Below are positions 54,532-62,787 of a DNA stretch of 64,000 bases, piece by piece (the stretch's first letter is position 1; each line of letters starts with the position of its first letter). Under the pieces are notes generated by a model. That model was not told where the DNA came from and searched no databases. It saw only the letters and a program-made list of their open reading frames with translations. Origin of the DNA: Rhodomicrobium lacus (GTDB lineage: Bacteria; Pseudomonadota; Alphaproteobacteria; Rhizobiales; Rhodomicrobiaceae); contig NZ_RZNF01000012.1 in NCBI RefSeq assembly GCF_003992725.1, forward strand, positions 682,001 through 746,000, read 5' to 3'. The position numbers were made by a program, and so were the translations under genes.

Positions 54532-54906
54532 CTAGAGAGCGACGCCAACGGACACGGCTTTCAGCACTTTTTTCTCGGTTATCTCAAGGCATCCGGGTTC
54601 GAGTTCGAAGCAGCGCGACTTGGTCGTCAGGTGCAGATTGTAGCCAATCTCCGTGTTAGCGAGAAGGCCGTCTTCAAAGGAAGCCTGTGCCTGCCTCAAC
54701 TGGAGGGTGACGAAGGAGACGTTTTCCGCACGCGGGTTGACTGAAACCTTGTTCTCCAGAATTTTCGCTCCCTCGAAAGCGTGCAGTTCTGAAACGCTCG
54801 CCGCGCTCAGGACGAGGTTCGGATTGGCCTTGTAATAGATCGGCAGATTATAGCCGGCAGCGATTATAGCGGCGCAGCCAAGAAACGTACCAGGATAAAA
54901 ACGCAT
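54532..54906 (-). CDS. Unrecognised small secreted protein, last gene of pilus operon
   Basis: A 124-residue protein. The N-terminus has a hydrophobic segment (YPGTFLGCAAIIAAGYNLPIYY) that looks like a signal peptide or anchor. The rest is beta-like and polar with two cysteines near the C-terminus (SRCFELEPGCLEI), which could form a disulfide. The ATG at 54906 follows a strong AGGAGG. It lies 23 bp after the tip adhesin gene on the same strand, so it is probably co-transcribed. I do not recognise the family; it has neither the pilin nor the chaperone signature. A pilus assembly or biofilm accessory role is only inferred from position. Confidence 0.7.
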   Translation of the reverse strand: MRFYPGTFLGCAAIIAAGYNLPIYYKANPNLVLSAASVSELHAFEGAKILENKVSVNPRAENVSFVTLQLRQAQASFEDGLLANTEIGYNLHLTTKSRCFELEPGCLEITEKKVLKAVSVGVAL

Positions 54907-54929
54907 GACTTCACTCCTCCTACACACAC

Positions 54930-55769
54930 CTAAAGATCAGACGCGATATGAACCGTGATCACGTCCTTGTAGAGACCTGCCAGCTTGTCTGCCGTGTCAC
55001 CGATCGTGACATTCAACCGACGGCTTGATTCACCCGCCGGGCCGTTAACACGCCAGATCGCACCCTTTTTGAGTTGCGAAGATTGTCCATCGATTGTCAC
55101 CACATAGGGAATGGAGGTGCTGTCGCCCGGCGGGCTTCCTTCTCGTATCAAGGCGCCGTTTTCCGCCTGAATTTCGAGACGATGATTTTGAGTGCTGCGC
55201 ATTTGCAGCACGACAGCTTTCGAACGGAGTTTCAGATCATCGATTTCGAGAGTTGCCCGCAAGCCGGAGCCTGCAACATTGATTTCAAAAACCGGAGGAA
55301 CGACGCAGTGGATGTCCACCTCGGTCTGGTCGAGGAGCGTCGTCCTGGCCTGCTCGGCAGCAAGAGCGAATCCGATTTTCTTGGTCAGCTTGCCTGCCAG
55401 CGATTGCTGGCCCCGCGCCACCGACAGCCGCAAAGGCAGCTTGATGCTCTGGCCCGGCGCAACTATGGGGGTCTGAATGGTGAGGCCGCTCGAATCCGCT
55501 GCCGACGGAGCTCTTTGGCCCGAGATGGTGAAATCGATGTTGCCAAACTGAAGCGGCAGATAGCGATCGGGGATCCAGAGCCGATAGGCGCAGGATTCGG
55601 TTCCCGTGTTTTGTACCTGAATGCTGAGTTGTTGATGCCCGTCAAGAGCCGAGAACGGATTGTAGACGAGCGTGCGGCGCGCGGACAACGCGTCTATCTT
55701 GCCGGTGCAGGCCAACGAGGGGGTTAGCCCACAAAACATCGCAAGCACAAGCATGAACGCCGTTCTCAT
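54930..55769 (-). CDS. Two-domain spore-coat-U tip adhesin of archaic chaperone-usher pilus (CsuE-like)
   Basis: A 279-residue secreted protein with a signal peptide (MRTAFMLVLAMFCGLTPSLA). It has a first domain of about 130 residues (SARRTLVYNPFSALDGHQQLSIQVQ, two cysteines) and a second domain with the archaic pilin ending (RRLNVTIGDTADKLAGLYKDVITVHIA). It has the length and two-domain form of a tip adhesin such as CsuE, which binds abiotic surfaces through hydrophobic loops. The ATG overlaps the usher stop (ATGA), so expression is coupled. Confidence 0.82.
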   Translation of the reverse strand: MRTAFMLVLAMFCGLTPSLACTGKIDALSARRTLVYNPFSALDGHQQLSIQVQNTGTESCAYRLWIPDRYLPLQFGNIDFTISGQRAPSAADSSGLTIQTPIVAPGQSIKLPLRLSVARGQQSLAGKLTKKIGFALAAEQARTTLLDQTEVDIHCVVPPVFEINVAGSGLRATLEIDDLKLRSKAVVLQMRSTQNHRLEIQAENGALIREGSPPGDSTSIPYVVTIDGQSSQLKKGAIWRVNGPAGESSRRLNVTIGDTADKLAGLYKDVITVHIASDL

Positions 55770-58273
55770 GACGCACACCGCTGGGTGAGAAGGCCCGCAT
55801 CAAAAATGCCCACGGTTTTTTCCGGGACCGTCAGTTGAAAGCACTGCGCCGTATCTCCCAGCATCTCGATACGCCAGCGGCCCGGTTTCAGTCCCTCGAC
55901 GGCAAAGCGGCCGCCGCGGTTCGTAAAAAGCGCGACCTTACGGGGATCGGGAACGCCGTCTTCTCTCGCAAGCCCGCTTAGAAGCGAAAGGGGTTGTCCC
56001 TCCGCCTCAAGGCTTCCGACCGCCAACACGCTGTAGTCGGATCCGACTTTGATGGTGTAGCCGCTCTTGTATTGCGGGCGCACATCGATAACGCCCGTAC
56101 CGAGATCGTAACCTTCAGGCGCCCCTTCCACATCGAGAGGCAACTGGGAATGAGAGTATGAAGGGATATCGGACACGAGCGCCGGACCCAGAAGGTCGGA
56201 TGCAGCGCGTGCGGGAGCATCCCCGGTCTTCACTCGGACAGAAGCATCGGAAAGCGATTCATGCGCGGTGACGATCGCGAAGCTGTCGGTGACGGTTCGA
56301 CCGACGGCCACCTGACCGTCCGCAAATGCGATCGCCCCCCCTGCGGAAACCGTGCTGACGTCGTTCACCACACCCCGGTTCAGGCCGTAGACGCGCCGCG
56401 ACCGGCTGGCGGAAACGTCGAACCGGGTGTCGGAATAGGCGGCACTCAGGTCAACCTGGCTTTCCGGGTCGCCGCCGGTTACGGCGCTCGGCATCTTTTC
56501 GATATCGGCCTTTATCGCGTATCGGCCGCTGTCCGTTTCGCCCGCAGTGGAGACGCCGAGGACGGAAGTTCCATGGAGACCGTCCTGCGTGAATGCGATT
56601 TCCGTATCCTTGCCCGCCCGGATATTCAGGCGTCCCATCACAGTCCACGACGGCTGATAGTCCTCGGTCAGCAAATTCGTCGTGTGATCGCGGGACAAGG
56701 ATAGCGACCAGTTGACATTGGGGCGAACGGCCTTCGACACGGTGATGCCGCCGCCAAGGCGATCCGAGGTATAGGCCGATCCCACAGCCGCGTTCGCCGA
56801 GAGAGACAAGGTGTAATCGTCGGGAAGCTCCAGACTGTAGAAGCCGTTCACGGAGAACCCATCGAGGCCTTCAGACGTCGAAAAGATGGAGGTAAAGCCC
56901 GCGCTCCTGTACTCGGCGGCGAGTTGAAACGAGCCGGGAATACTCCACTTCCTCAAAAGCGTCTCGGGGCTGTAGGTCAATGCAGTGGCAAACCCGCCAT
57001 CACCGTTCCAGTCCTTGCTTACGGCGAATTCGGCTGCGACCCGGCCAAGCCACAACGGAGAGATCGCCATGATGCCCGCCATCGCGGACCGGGAATCGAC
57101 CTGGGCGTGGAGGGTTCCGGTCAAGTCCTCCGTGAGGCCCAGCCGGTAATAGCCGGTCGCCGCCGGTTCGCTCCAGTAATAGTGCATGCGGTTCAGCCCG
57201 GAGAGGCTCTTGTAACCCGCCGAAAAGCCCCAGTCGCTGATGCCCGGCATCAGCAACGCGTAATCATAGAACTGAGAGAAGTTGAGAGTGGTTCGCTTCC
57301 CTGTGTCGTCGGTGATTTCGAGAACGACGACGTTCTCACCGCTTCTGAGGGGCAATTCGCTGATATCGTGATCGCCCGGCTGCATCTGAAGACGACGAAC
57401 AACCTGCCCGTTGACGACGATATCGACATCGGACGGCCTTTCCAGCCGGAATGAGCGTTGGCCCGTGGGACGAACGCTCTTCTGAGGCTGGATCTTGTCG
57501 TAGCTTTTCTGGATCGATACGCCAAAGAAACTGCCGCCACCCTGTATACCTGCCGTCGGAGGCGTAACGTCGCCGGCGATGTAGCGAAGCGCATTCTCGG
57601 CATCGTCGTAGACGGCCCGGGTTCCTTGGCGCATGGCAACGCCGTTTGAGGTCGCCGCCTCTGTTTCAATAACGAGATTCATGACACGAACGGCCGACGA
57701 GAACCCGAAGCCTTGCGAGAACTCCCCGCGTTTCGAGCCTGTGTTCGCCGTCGAATACTGGGCACCGGCGGTTACGTTCATATATCCCGAATATACGGCG
57801 CGGGGCGCCAGTTGCTCGGGCACGATGGTTTCCGACCCCGCGAGCGAAACGTGCACTCCGGGACGCTGATCGGCGGTCGGGAAAAAGCTGAGCGTCATCT
57901 CTTCGATGTCGAAGGATATCGGAAGACCTGCCTCTTTCAGCGCTTTCACGCTGACGAAGCCGCCGACCGTAGGTAGCGCTCTGACAGCCGCGATAATTTC
58001 CGGCTTGAGGACCGGCGCCGCCAGCTTCAGGAAAGTTTCGTGATCTAGAAAGTTCAGGCTTTCTCCTGCCAGTTGGGCAGGAATTTCACCCAGGTAAAAG
58101 CGGCCATCCTTCAAAGCGAGGCTGATTGTGTAGACTTGCTTGTCTGTCATCGAATAAGCCGTGCTCGTGGGTTTCGCGGCAATTTCGGTGCGCGAATGGT
58201 TTTCTTGCGCAGTCGTCGCCGTTATGCTGGCGAGTGACATCGCAAGCCCGAAAATGATTGAGCGGCATTGCAT
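55766..58273 (-). CDS. Outer-membrane usher of archaic chaperone-usher pilus (CsuD-like)
   Basis: An 835-residue usher: signal peptide (CRSIIFGLAMSLASITATTA), N-terminal domain (KDGRFYLGEIPAQLA), beta-barrel with plug (DVDIVVNGQVVRRLQMQPGDHDISELPLRSGENVVVLEITDDTGKRTTLN) and C-terminal domains (GREAVEGLKPGRW-like end with a terminal Cys). It forms the pore through which subunits pass and is where the pilus is assembled. The start at 58273 is uncertain; a GTG lies 18 bp upstream. It follows the chaperone gene on the same strand. Confidence 0.9.
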   Translation of the reverse strand: MQCRSIIFGLAMSLASITATTAQENHSRTEIAAKPTSTAYSMTDKQVYTISLALKDGRFYLGEIPAQLAGESLNFLDHETFLKLAAPVLKPEIIAAVRALPTVGGFVSVKALKEAGLPISFDIEEMTLSFFPTADQRPGVHVSLAGSETIVPEQLAPRAVYSGYMNVTAGAQYSTANTGSKRGEFSQGFGFSSAVRVMNLVIETEAATSNGVAMRQGTRAVYDDAENALRYIAGDVTPPTAGIQGGGSFFGVSIQKSYDKIQPQKSVRPTGQRSFRLERPSDVDIVVNGQVVRRLQMQPGDHDISELPLRSGENVVVLEITDDTGKRTTLNFSQFYDYALLMPGISDWGFSAGYKSLSGLNRMHYYWSEPAATGYYRLGLTEDLTGTLHAQVDSRSAMAGIMAISPLWLGRVAAEFAVSKDWNGDGGFATALTYSPETLLRKWSIPGSFQLAAEYRSAGFTSIFSTSEGLDGFSVNGFYSLELPDDYTLSLSANAAVGSAYTSDRLGGGITVSKAVRPNVNWSLSLSRDHTTNLLTEDYQPSWTVMGRLNIRAGKDTEIAFTQDGLHGTSVLGVSTAGETDSGRYAIKADIEKMPSAVTGGDPESQVDLSAAYSDTRFDVSASRSRRVYGLNRGVVNDVSTVSAGGAIAFADGQVAVGRTVTDSFAIVTAHESLSDASVRVKTGDAPARAASDLLGPALVSDIPSYSHSQLPLDVEGAPEGYDLGTGVIDVRPQYKSGYTIKVGSDYSVLAVGSLEAEGQPLSLLSGLAREDGVPDPRKVALFTNRGGRFAVEGLKPGRWRIEMLGDTAQCFQLTVPEKTVGIFDAGLLTQRCAS

Positions 58274-58309
58274 CGGTGCTTGAGCCTGCACAGCGGGATA
58301 TTCAACGTA

Positions 58310-59047
58310 TTACCTCATGATTTTCTCGAGAAAGACTTCTGCGCTAACGCTCCTCGCGTCCGCAGGTAACTGCACCGGAAGCTTGAAGCGCCTCTTCTTC
58401 CCGGGCTGGACGATGCCTATACCTACCGCATGCTCAAGCTCACCCTGGGATAGCGTTTTGGACCAATTGCCGGCACGCAACATGACTGACGCTTCGCTGA
58501 GCTTCGCATGCACGGTTCCGGAGTTGCCCAGAAAAAGGCTGACGTAACGCTTGCCATCCTCCGAGGCGATGCTGCTCGAAAGAACATCGAGGGCTTTCTG
58601 ACCTGTAGCGGGTGCGACATTTGCCACGACGTCGAAATTGAAGACGATCTGAAAGCCGCTCTTCTTCTCCGGCATCGCCACGGGAAGCTGATTGACGGAA
58701 AGAATGTAGGTTTGGCTCTTGTTCAAGGGCGCACCGGCCCACTGAACGCGGAAGACCTGCTTCGAGTGCGGGCGCAACATGCGGCTTGGCGGAAAGATGA
58801 GAAAATCGCTCGCCGCCGGGGTTAGCTGCCGCCCCCCGTCTTCGGAGATTTCCGCGCGAGAAACGACCACCTCGATGGGAACGTCCTTGTCACTGTCATT
58901 GCTGACCAGGATTTGCGCCACCCGCTTCGCCGGATCGCCTGAATTGATTTCGAGTACGAGAGGCGTCACCCCGAGTGCCAGAGCGGGTGCCCCGGTCAAG
59001 GCGAGCATCGCAGAAGCGATCAGCAAACTGGAGAAAAGTACGCGCAT
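58310..59047 (-). CDS. Periplasmic pilus chaperone (CsuC-like)
   Basis: A 245-residue PapD-type chaperone with signal peptide (MRVLFSSLLIASAMLALTGAPALA) and two Ig domains. Domain 1 has the G1-strand edge (PLVLEINSGDPAKRVAQILVSNDSDKDVPIEVVVSRAEISEDG) and the subunit-binding pattern MLRPHSKQVFRVQWAG. It donates a strand to pilins in the periplasm. The ATG at 59047 follows GAGGGTGG. It lies 96 bp after the third pilin and 36 bp before the usher. Confidence 0.9.
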   Translation of the reverse strand: MRVLFSSLLIASAMLALTGAPALALGVTPLVLEINSGDPAKRVAQILVSNDSDKDVPIEVVVSRAEISEDGGRQLTPAASDFLIFPPSRMLRPHSKQVFRVQWAGAPLNKSQTYILSVNQLPVAMPEKKSGFQIVFNFDVVANVAPATGQKALDVLSSSIASEDGKRYVSLFLGNSGTVHAKLSEASVMLRAGNWSKTLSQGELEHAVGIGIVQPGKKRRFKLPVQLPADARSVSAEVFLEKIMR

Positions 59048-59143
59048 ATGTCTACCCACCCTCAAACGTTGCCGCGAAGGGTCTCTTCATGTTGCCCAGT
59101 GCACTTCGATTGAGAAGGACGTGCCCAGCGTCCTGCCCCGGCG

Positions 59144-59749
59144 CTAGAGTTTGGCGCCGATCTGTACAGTTACGGTGTCGGTGTAATTTCCGTTGACGAC
59201 AGGAACGGTGCCGTCTTTCGTGGCGAAGGTCAAAGTGAGGGGCCCCGAGTTGGCTCCGGCAGACTGAAGATTGACACTCCTCGCAGCCTTCGATGTATCG
59301 AGGACGAGATTGCTGATCGATCCCCAATTGGCGGTCACGGTATAGTCGACGCGGCTCAAGAAATCGCCTGCGGCTGCCTGTTTGGCATCGGATGACGTCA
59401 TGCCGCCGTTCTGACTTGAAAGGCTTAGATACGCCTCGTAGTTGCACATCGCCCTGTCGAATTTGAGCGTCAGGGTCGAGCCCTTCACGAACGCCGTCGT
59501 CGAATCGATGAAATCCGTCAAGGTCACGATATTTGAGGAATAGGTGGCGTTGGTAACAGCACCGGCGACCGCGGCCTGCCCCGGAAGTTGGCAAACCTGA
59601 GGGGCGAAGCCTTTGATCTGAAACGTCGTGCTTGCGCTCGAAGTATCGGCGGACTGTGCCGATACTTCGGGCACCGCAAAGGCGATAGCAAGCGCCACCG
59701 AAAGCGTGAAATTGCGGGTCGTTCTTTCAAAGATTACTGGTACTGACAC
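59144..59749 (-). CDS. Spore-coat-U domain pilin (CsuA/B-like)
   Basis: A 201-residue secreted subunit: signal peptide (TLSVALAIAFAVPEVSA), one paired-cysteine SCPU domain (APQVCQLPG, AMCNYEAY), and the C-terminal pilin end (VPVVNGNYTDTVTVQIGAKL). In archaic pili such subunits polymerise by donor-strand exchange, guided by the chaperone and usher. It is the third gene of the operon, 16 bp after the second pilin gene. Confidence 0.85.
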   Translation of the reverse strand: MSVPVIFERTTRNFTLSVALAIAFAVPEVSAQSADTSSASTTFQIKGFAPQVCQLPGQAAVAGAVTNATYSSNIVTLTDFIDSTTAFVKGSTLTLKFDRAMCNYEAYLSLSSQNGGMTSSDAKQAAAGDFLSRVDYTVTANWGSISNLVLDTSKAARSVNLQSAGANSGPLTLTFATKDGTVPVVNGNYTDTVTVQIGAKL

Positions 59750-59765
59750 GGCCGGCGCCCTTTTC

Positions 59766-60350
59766 TCAAAGCAGGGGTGTAAAAACGATAACTAGATTGT
59801 CGGTGAACGTGCCAGCCACGACAGGCGCATCTGCTGCGTTTGCGCTGGCAATCGAGATATCGAGACGAAGATCTCCGGAGACTGCGCCAGGGGCGACGAC
59901 ACTCGGGGATGTCTGCCCCTGAACGCCTTCAGTCTGCAAAACGCTCACCGACGATGCCCACGAGATGCTGGCGCTATAGTCGATGTGCTGAATGAACTCG
60001 GAGCTGGCTTCCGTTTTTATGAGAGGTACCAGGCCGCCGTTCTTCGAGCTGACGGTCATGGTATGCGGGTGATTGCACATCCCCTTCAGCGTGACCGTAA
60101 TGGAGGCCGAGGTGAGCTTGGCATTGAGATCGGTCAGTTGAGTGACGCTCAGAACATTCTGCGCCCCCGAACTGGCCGCAACTGCCATGTTCGACGCCTG
60201 CCTCGCTTGGGCAGGCTGGAAGCTGCAGACTGGCTGCGCCTTGCCGCGCAAAGCGAATGCCTGGCTTGCGCCGTCTTCGGCATCGACGCACGAAGTCCCA
60301 CTGAGGGAAATGGCCGTCACTACACACACATATCGACTCAACACGCACAC
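59766..60350 (-). CDS. Spore-coat-U domain pilin (minor subunit suspected)
   Basis: A 194-residue secreted subunit with signal peptide (SRYVCVVTAISLSGTSCVDA, with two cysteines in the signal region). It has a paired-cysteine SCPU domain (QPVCSFQP, GMCNHPH) and the pilin end (PVVAGTFTDNLVIVFTPLL). It is the second of three pilins, 89 bp after the first. A separate promoter in that gap is possible because the gap is A/T-rich. Confidence 0.83.
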   Translation of the reverse strand: MCVLSRYVCVVTAISLSGTSCVDAEDGASQAFALRGKAQPVCSFQPAQARQASNMAVAASSGAQNVLSVTQLTDLNAKLTSASITVTLKGMCNHPHTMTVSSKNGGLVPLIKTEASSEFIQHIDYSASISWASSVSVLQTEGVQGQTSPSVVAPGAVSGDLRLDISIASANAADAPVVAGTFTDNLVIVFTPLL

Positions 60351-60439
60351 GACGCGGCCTGCTCATTATATACATTTTGTTGAAAATATTTCTTTTGCGG
60401 CGCATGTCAACCCAAATGAGGTGTAGGTTTTACCGCACC

Positions 60440-61033
60440 TCACAAACGCGGCGAAACCCGAAAGGCGAGCACGTCGCGGTAGGCGCCAGCCAGCGGCACA
60501 CCTTCTCCAGAATCCCAATGAAATCCGAGCGTTAGGCTTTTGCTGAGAGCCGATGAATTTGGCGGGGTCTCGGACACACATGCCGAAGTTCCGTCGATCA
60601 TGTTGTCGGAATGGCACAGGTCAGCAACTGCACCCGCAGAGGTGTCAAGGTTGTATGACAGCGTGTATGGAACCTTGGCTAGAAACGGGGCGCGGACGGG
60701 CTTGCTGGTGCCCAAAGCGAGGCCACCGTTCTGAGAACTGAATACAAACTTGAAACGCGAGTTACACGAAAGCCCGATCTTCACGGACACAGACCCACTC
60801 TTCGAAAGGTCACCGAAATCGATAACCGGACTGGTGTTTGAAATCGAGCAGGAGGGCTTAACAGTGGTAACAACGGTGATCGCGATGTCTTGACTGCCGC
60901 CCTTCGCGTCTGAAACGGTCATCCCCGCGCAACTGACACCAACAAGGCCGACGGCCATCGCCACGCGAGGCGAACGAGCGGCTCGGCCACTGCGGCCGAT
61001 TATCTTGCTCGATGGGCGTCGGCATCCCGACAT
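60440..61033 (-). CDS. Spore-coat-U domain pilin (CsuA/B-like), first gene
   Basis: A 197-residue protein with a long, Arg-rich N-terminus before a hydrophobic signal (MAVGLVGVSCAGMTVSDA). An ATG at 60958 would give a more usual signal peptide but has no clear ribosome site. The SCPU domain has cysteines in KPSCSISN and GLSCNSRF, and the C-terminal pilin end is LAGAYRDVLAFRVSPRL. It heads the pilus operon and is a good candidate for the main subunit. Confidence 0.85.
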   Translation of the reverse strand: MSGCRRPSSKIIGRSGRAARSPRVAMAVGLVGVSCAGMTVSDAKGGSQDIAITVVTTVKPSCSISNTSPVIDFGDLSKSGSVSVKIGLSCNSRFKFVFSSQNGGLALGTSKPVRAPFLAKVPYTLSYNLDTSAGAVADLCHSDNMIDGTSACVSETPPNSSALSKSLTLGFHWDSGEGVPLAGAYRDVLAFRVSPRL

Positions 61034-61565
61034 AGCGACGCTGGCCTTTCTGCTTGAGCGAACCGATATCGCCAGGGAGCAGCTTGCTCCCTGACCAAGG
61101 TAGCTGAGCTGAAGGACATGTCAATGAGCGCTGTCGCCTCAGCAGGCGGTGCCTCAATCTGGCCTAAATTGAGATTGCCGACGTTTTCCACAGCCGCGCA
61201 ATCCGCTTTTATAACAGCGCCTTACGCCGCAGGTGGCCGGATTTAGGCGAGAATGTGGCGACTTTCGGGCAAAAATTCGGTTGTCAGCATTTCGAAAAAA
61301 ATTTAACGGTGTTGATAGCGACACACCGAAGGAGGGAGCAGTGAACAATGTAATCAAGCATTCGCAACGTTTTTCTTGCGTGAACCAACTGAGCATTTTC
61401 GACCTGGTTCTCGCCACCCGTTGCGCCCAGTGAAGCTATACGGACAGCCGTTAGCGTTGCTCTTCCTCACTACTTGACGAATACCCGCCATAACCCGCCA
61501 TTTGCATCGTAATCTGCCACGTTCTCAGCGTAAAGGGAACGATAGGTCTTGCGTACGGAGTTGAC
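61034..61565. other. Intergenic region upstream of the pilus operon and XRE-like gene
   Basis: A 532-bp region between the divergent pilus operon and the XRE-like gene. It is A/T-richer in places and should hold the pilus promoter. It contains one small frame with a very strong ribosome binding site (listed at 61341). Nothing else was recognised. Confidence 0.5.
61341..61433 (+). CDS. Candidate 30-residue small ORF with strong ribosome binding site
   Basis: GTG-initiated frame encoding 30 residues (Met/Val-Asn-Asn-Val-Ile-Lys... ending ATRCAQ) with AAGGAGGGAGCA directly upstream, an unusually good site for this region. The product is mostly polar with a hydrophobic C-terminal half (LSIFDLVLATRC). 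It could be a small protein or a leader peptide ahead of the XRE-like gene (133 bp further). Not proven. Confidence 0.35.
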   Translation: MNNVIKHSQRFSCVNQLSIFDLVLATRCAQ

Positions 61566-62120
61566 ATGAAGACCGAAGCCTCAATGTACACATCCGCCAG
61601 CTTCTTCGGACTCGCGACTGCGAGCGTGAAGGACGACAACCTGCTCACGTGGATCAAAGATGCAATCTCGTCCGACTGTGATCCTCATATGCAGCAGCAA
61701 GGTATGCTCTCCGAGGGGCTAGCGGGCGAATGGATATTCAAAGTGCGAAATGGAGAGGCCAGCCGAAATCTTGTCTCTTTATCAGAACATCTGTGGGATG
61801 AAGCATTCCTGATTCTGGAAGCCATGGGCCGTATCGAGTTTGCGGTTGGGCTGATGCCCTGGCACGGAAATTTGCTTCTTGACGACAGCTCCTCACGAGC
61901 GATTGCCTTAAGATTGCGGATCGCCCGCCGTATTCTACAAATTGACCCGGAGGTGTTTTATCGCTCCTGCGGTCTGGAGTCAAAGACGGCCGCTGCGTTG
62001 GAGCAAGGCGATGCGCCGTCTCTAGAACAGCTGTTTGCCGTTCTGGATGCAGTTTCCGAGAATTACGACATCCCGTCTGATTGGCTTATGTCTGGCGAGG
62101 CCTGCGAAATCGAAGCCTGA
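61566..62120 (+). CDS. XRE-like regulator, paralogue A
   Basis: A 184-residue protein with a C-terminal HTH-type segment (residues about 115-177: RLRIARRILQIDPEVFYRSCGLESKTAAALEQGDAPSLEQLFAVLDAVSENYDIPSDWLMSGE), which has the Cro/CI-like five-helix pattern with the usual DWLMSGE end. The N-terminal ~110 residues are of unknown fold, with LSEGLAGEW, HLWDEAF and MPWHGNLLLDD as notable motifs. The same motifs recur in the convergent gene 62732-63295, so the two are diverged paralogues. The ATG has GGAG seven bases upstream. Confidence 0.72.
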   Translation: MKTEASMYTSASFFGLATASVKDDNLLTWIKDAISSDCDPHMQQQGMLSEGLAGEWIFKVRNGEASRNLVSLSEHLWDEAFLILEAMGRIEFAVGLMPWHGNLLLDDSSSRAIALRLRIARRILQIDPEVFYRSCGLESKTAAALEQGDAPSLEQLFAVLDAVSENYDIPSDWLMSGEACEIEA

Positions 62121-62133
62121 AACCTTCAGGCCG

Positions 62134-62787
62134 GGCGCCACGGCTCACGATTTGCGGCCCGGCGAATTGAGGCTGCGCCCCCCCACGGTGCGCAGCCTCC
62201 CCCCTCGTAAACTCATCACCCGAGCAGGCGGCTGAACGGGCAGCAGAGCCATTCGCTATGCCTCGGATCAGCCAATACTCGCGAAATACTGAACGCTTGG
62301 CGCCAAGGCTCACGATTTGCAGCCCGGCGAATTGAGGCTGCGCCCCCCCACGGTGCGCAGCCTCCCCCTCGTAAACTCATCACCCGAGCAGGCGGCTGAA
62401 CGGGCAGCAGAGCCATTCGCTATGCCTCGGATCAGCCAATACTCGTGAATACTGAACGCTTGGCGCCACGGCTCGCGCGTTGCGGCCCGGCAAATTGAGG
62501 TTGCGCCGCCCTCGGCGCGCAGCCTCCGTCCCAATGGACACGTCCCCCGAATAGCAGGCCGAACGGGCAACAAAGCCTTTCGCTATGCCTCGGATCAGCC
62601 GTTACTCGGGGTTACTAGACGCTTGCTGCCACGGCTCGCGATTTGCGGCCCGGCGAATTGAGGTTGCGCCGCCCACGGCGCGCACCCTCGTCCTCGTCAA
62701 CTCTTCTCCCGGAGAGCGACCCGGGTGGGCATTACAGCTCCTCCGCAATACCCCAGATCAGCCAGTGCTCGGGAATGCCCGCACGCT
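62134..62787. repeat. Four-copy tandem array of ~163-bp units
   Basis: Four contiguous copies: 62134-62298 (165 bp), 62299-62461 (163), 62462-62624 (163) and 62625-62787 (163). Copies 1 and 2 are nearly identical; copies 3 and 4 are more diverged. Each unit has a GC-rich hairpin (for example GGCTGCGC ... GCGCAGCC) and ends with a stretch matching the last ~18 codons of the gene at 62732. Copy 4 overlaps that real gene end; copies 1-3 hold decayed versions (for example REYWLIRGIANG beside IPEHWLIWGIAEEL). Confidence 0.85.

Noticed and set aside
62134-62787. CRISPR array
   Set aside because: The units are ~163 bp and contiguous, without unique spacers, and no cas gene is near; it is a tandem duplication.
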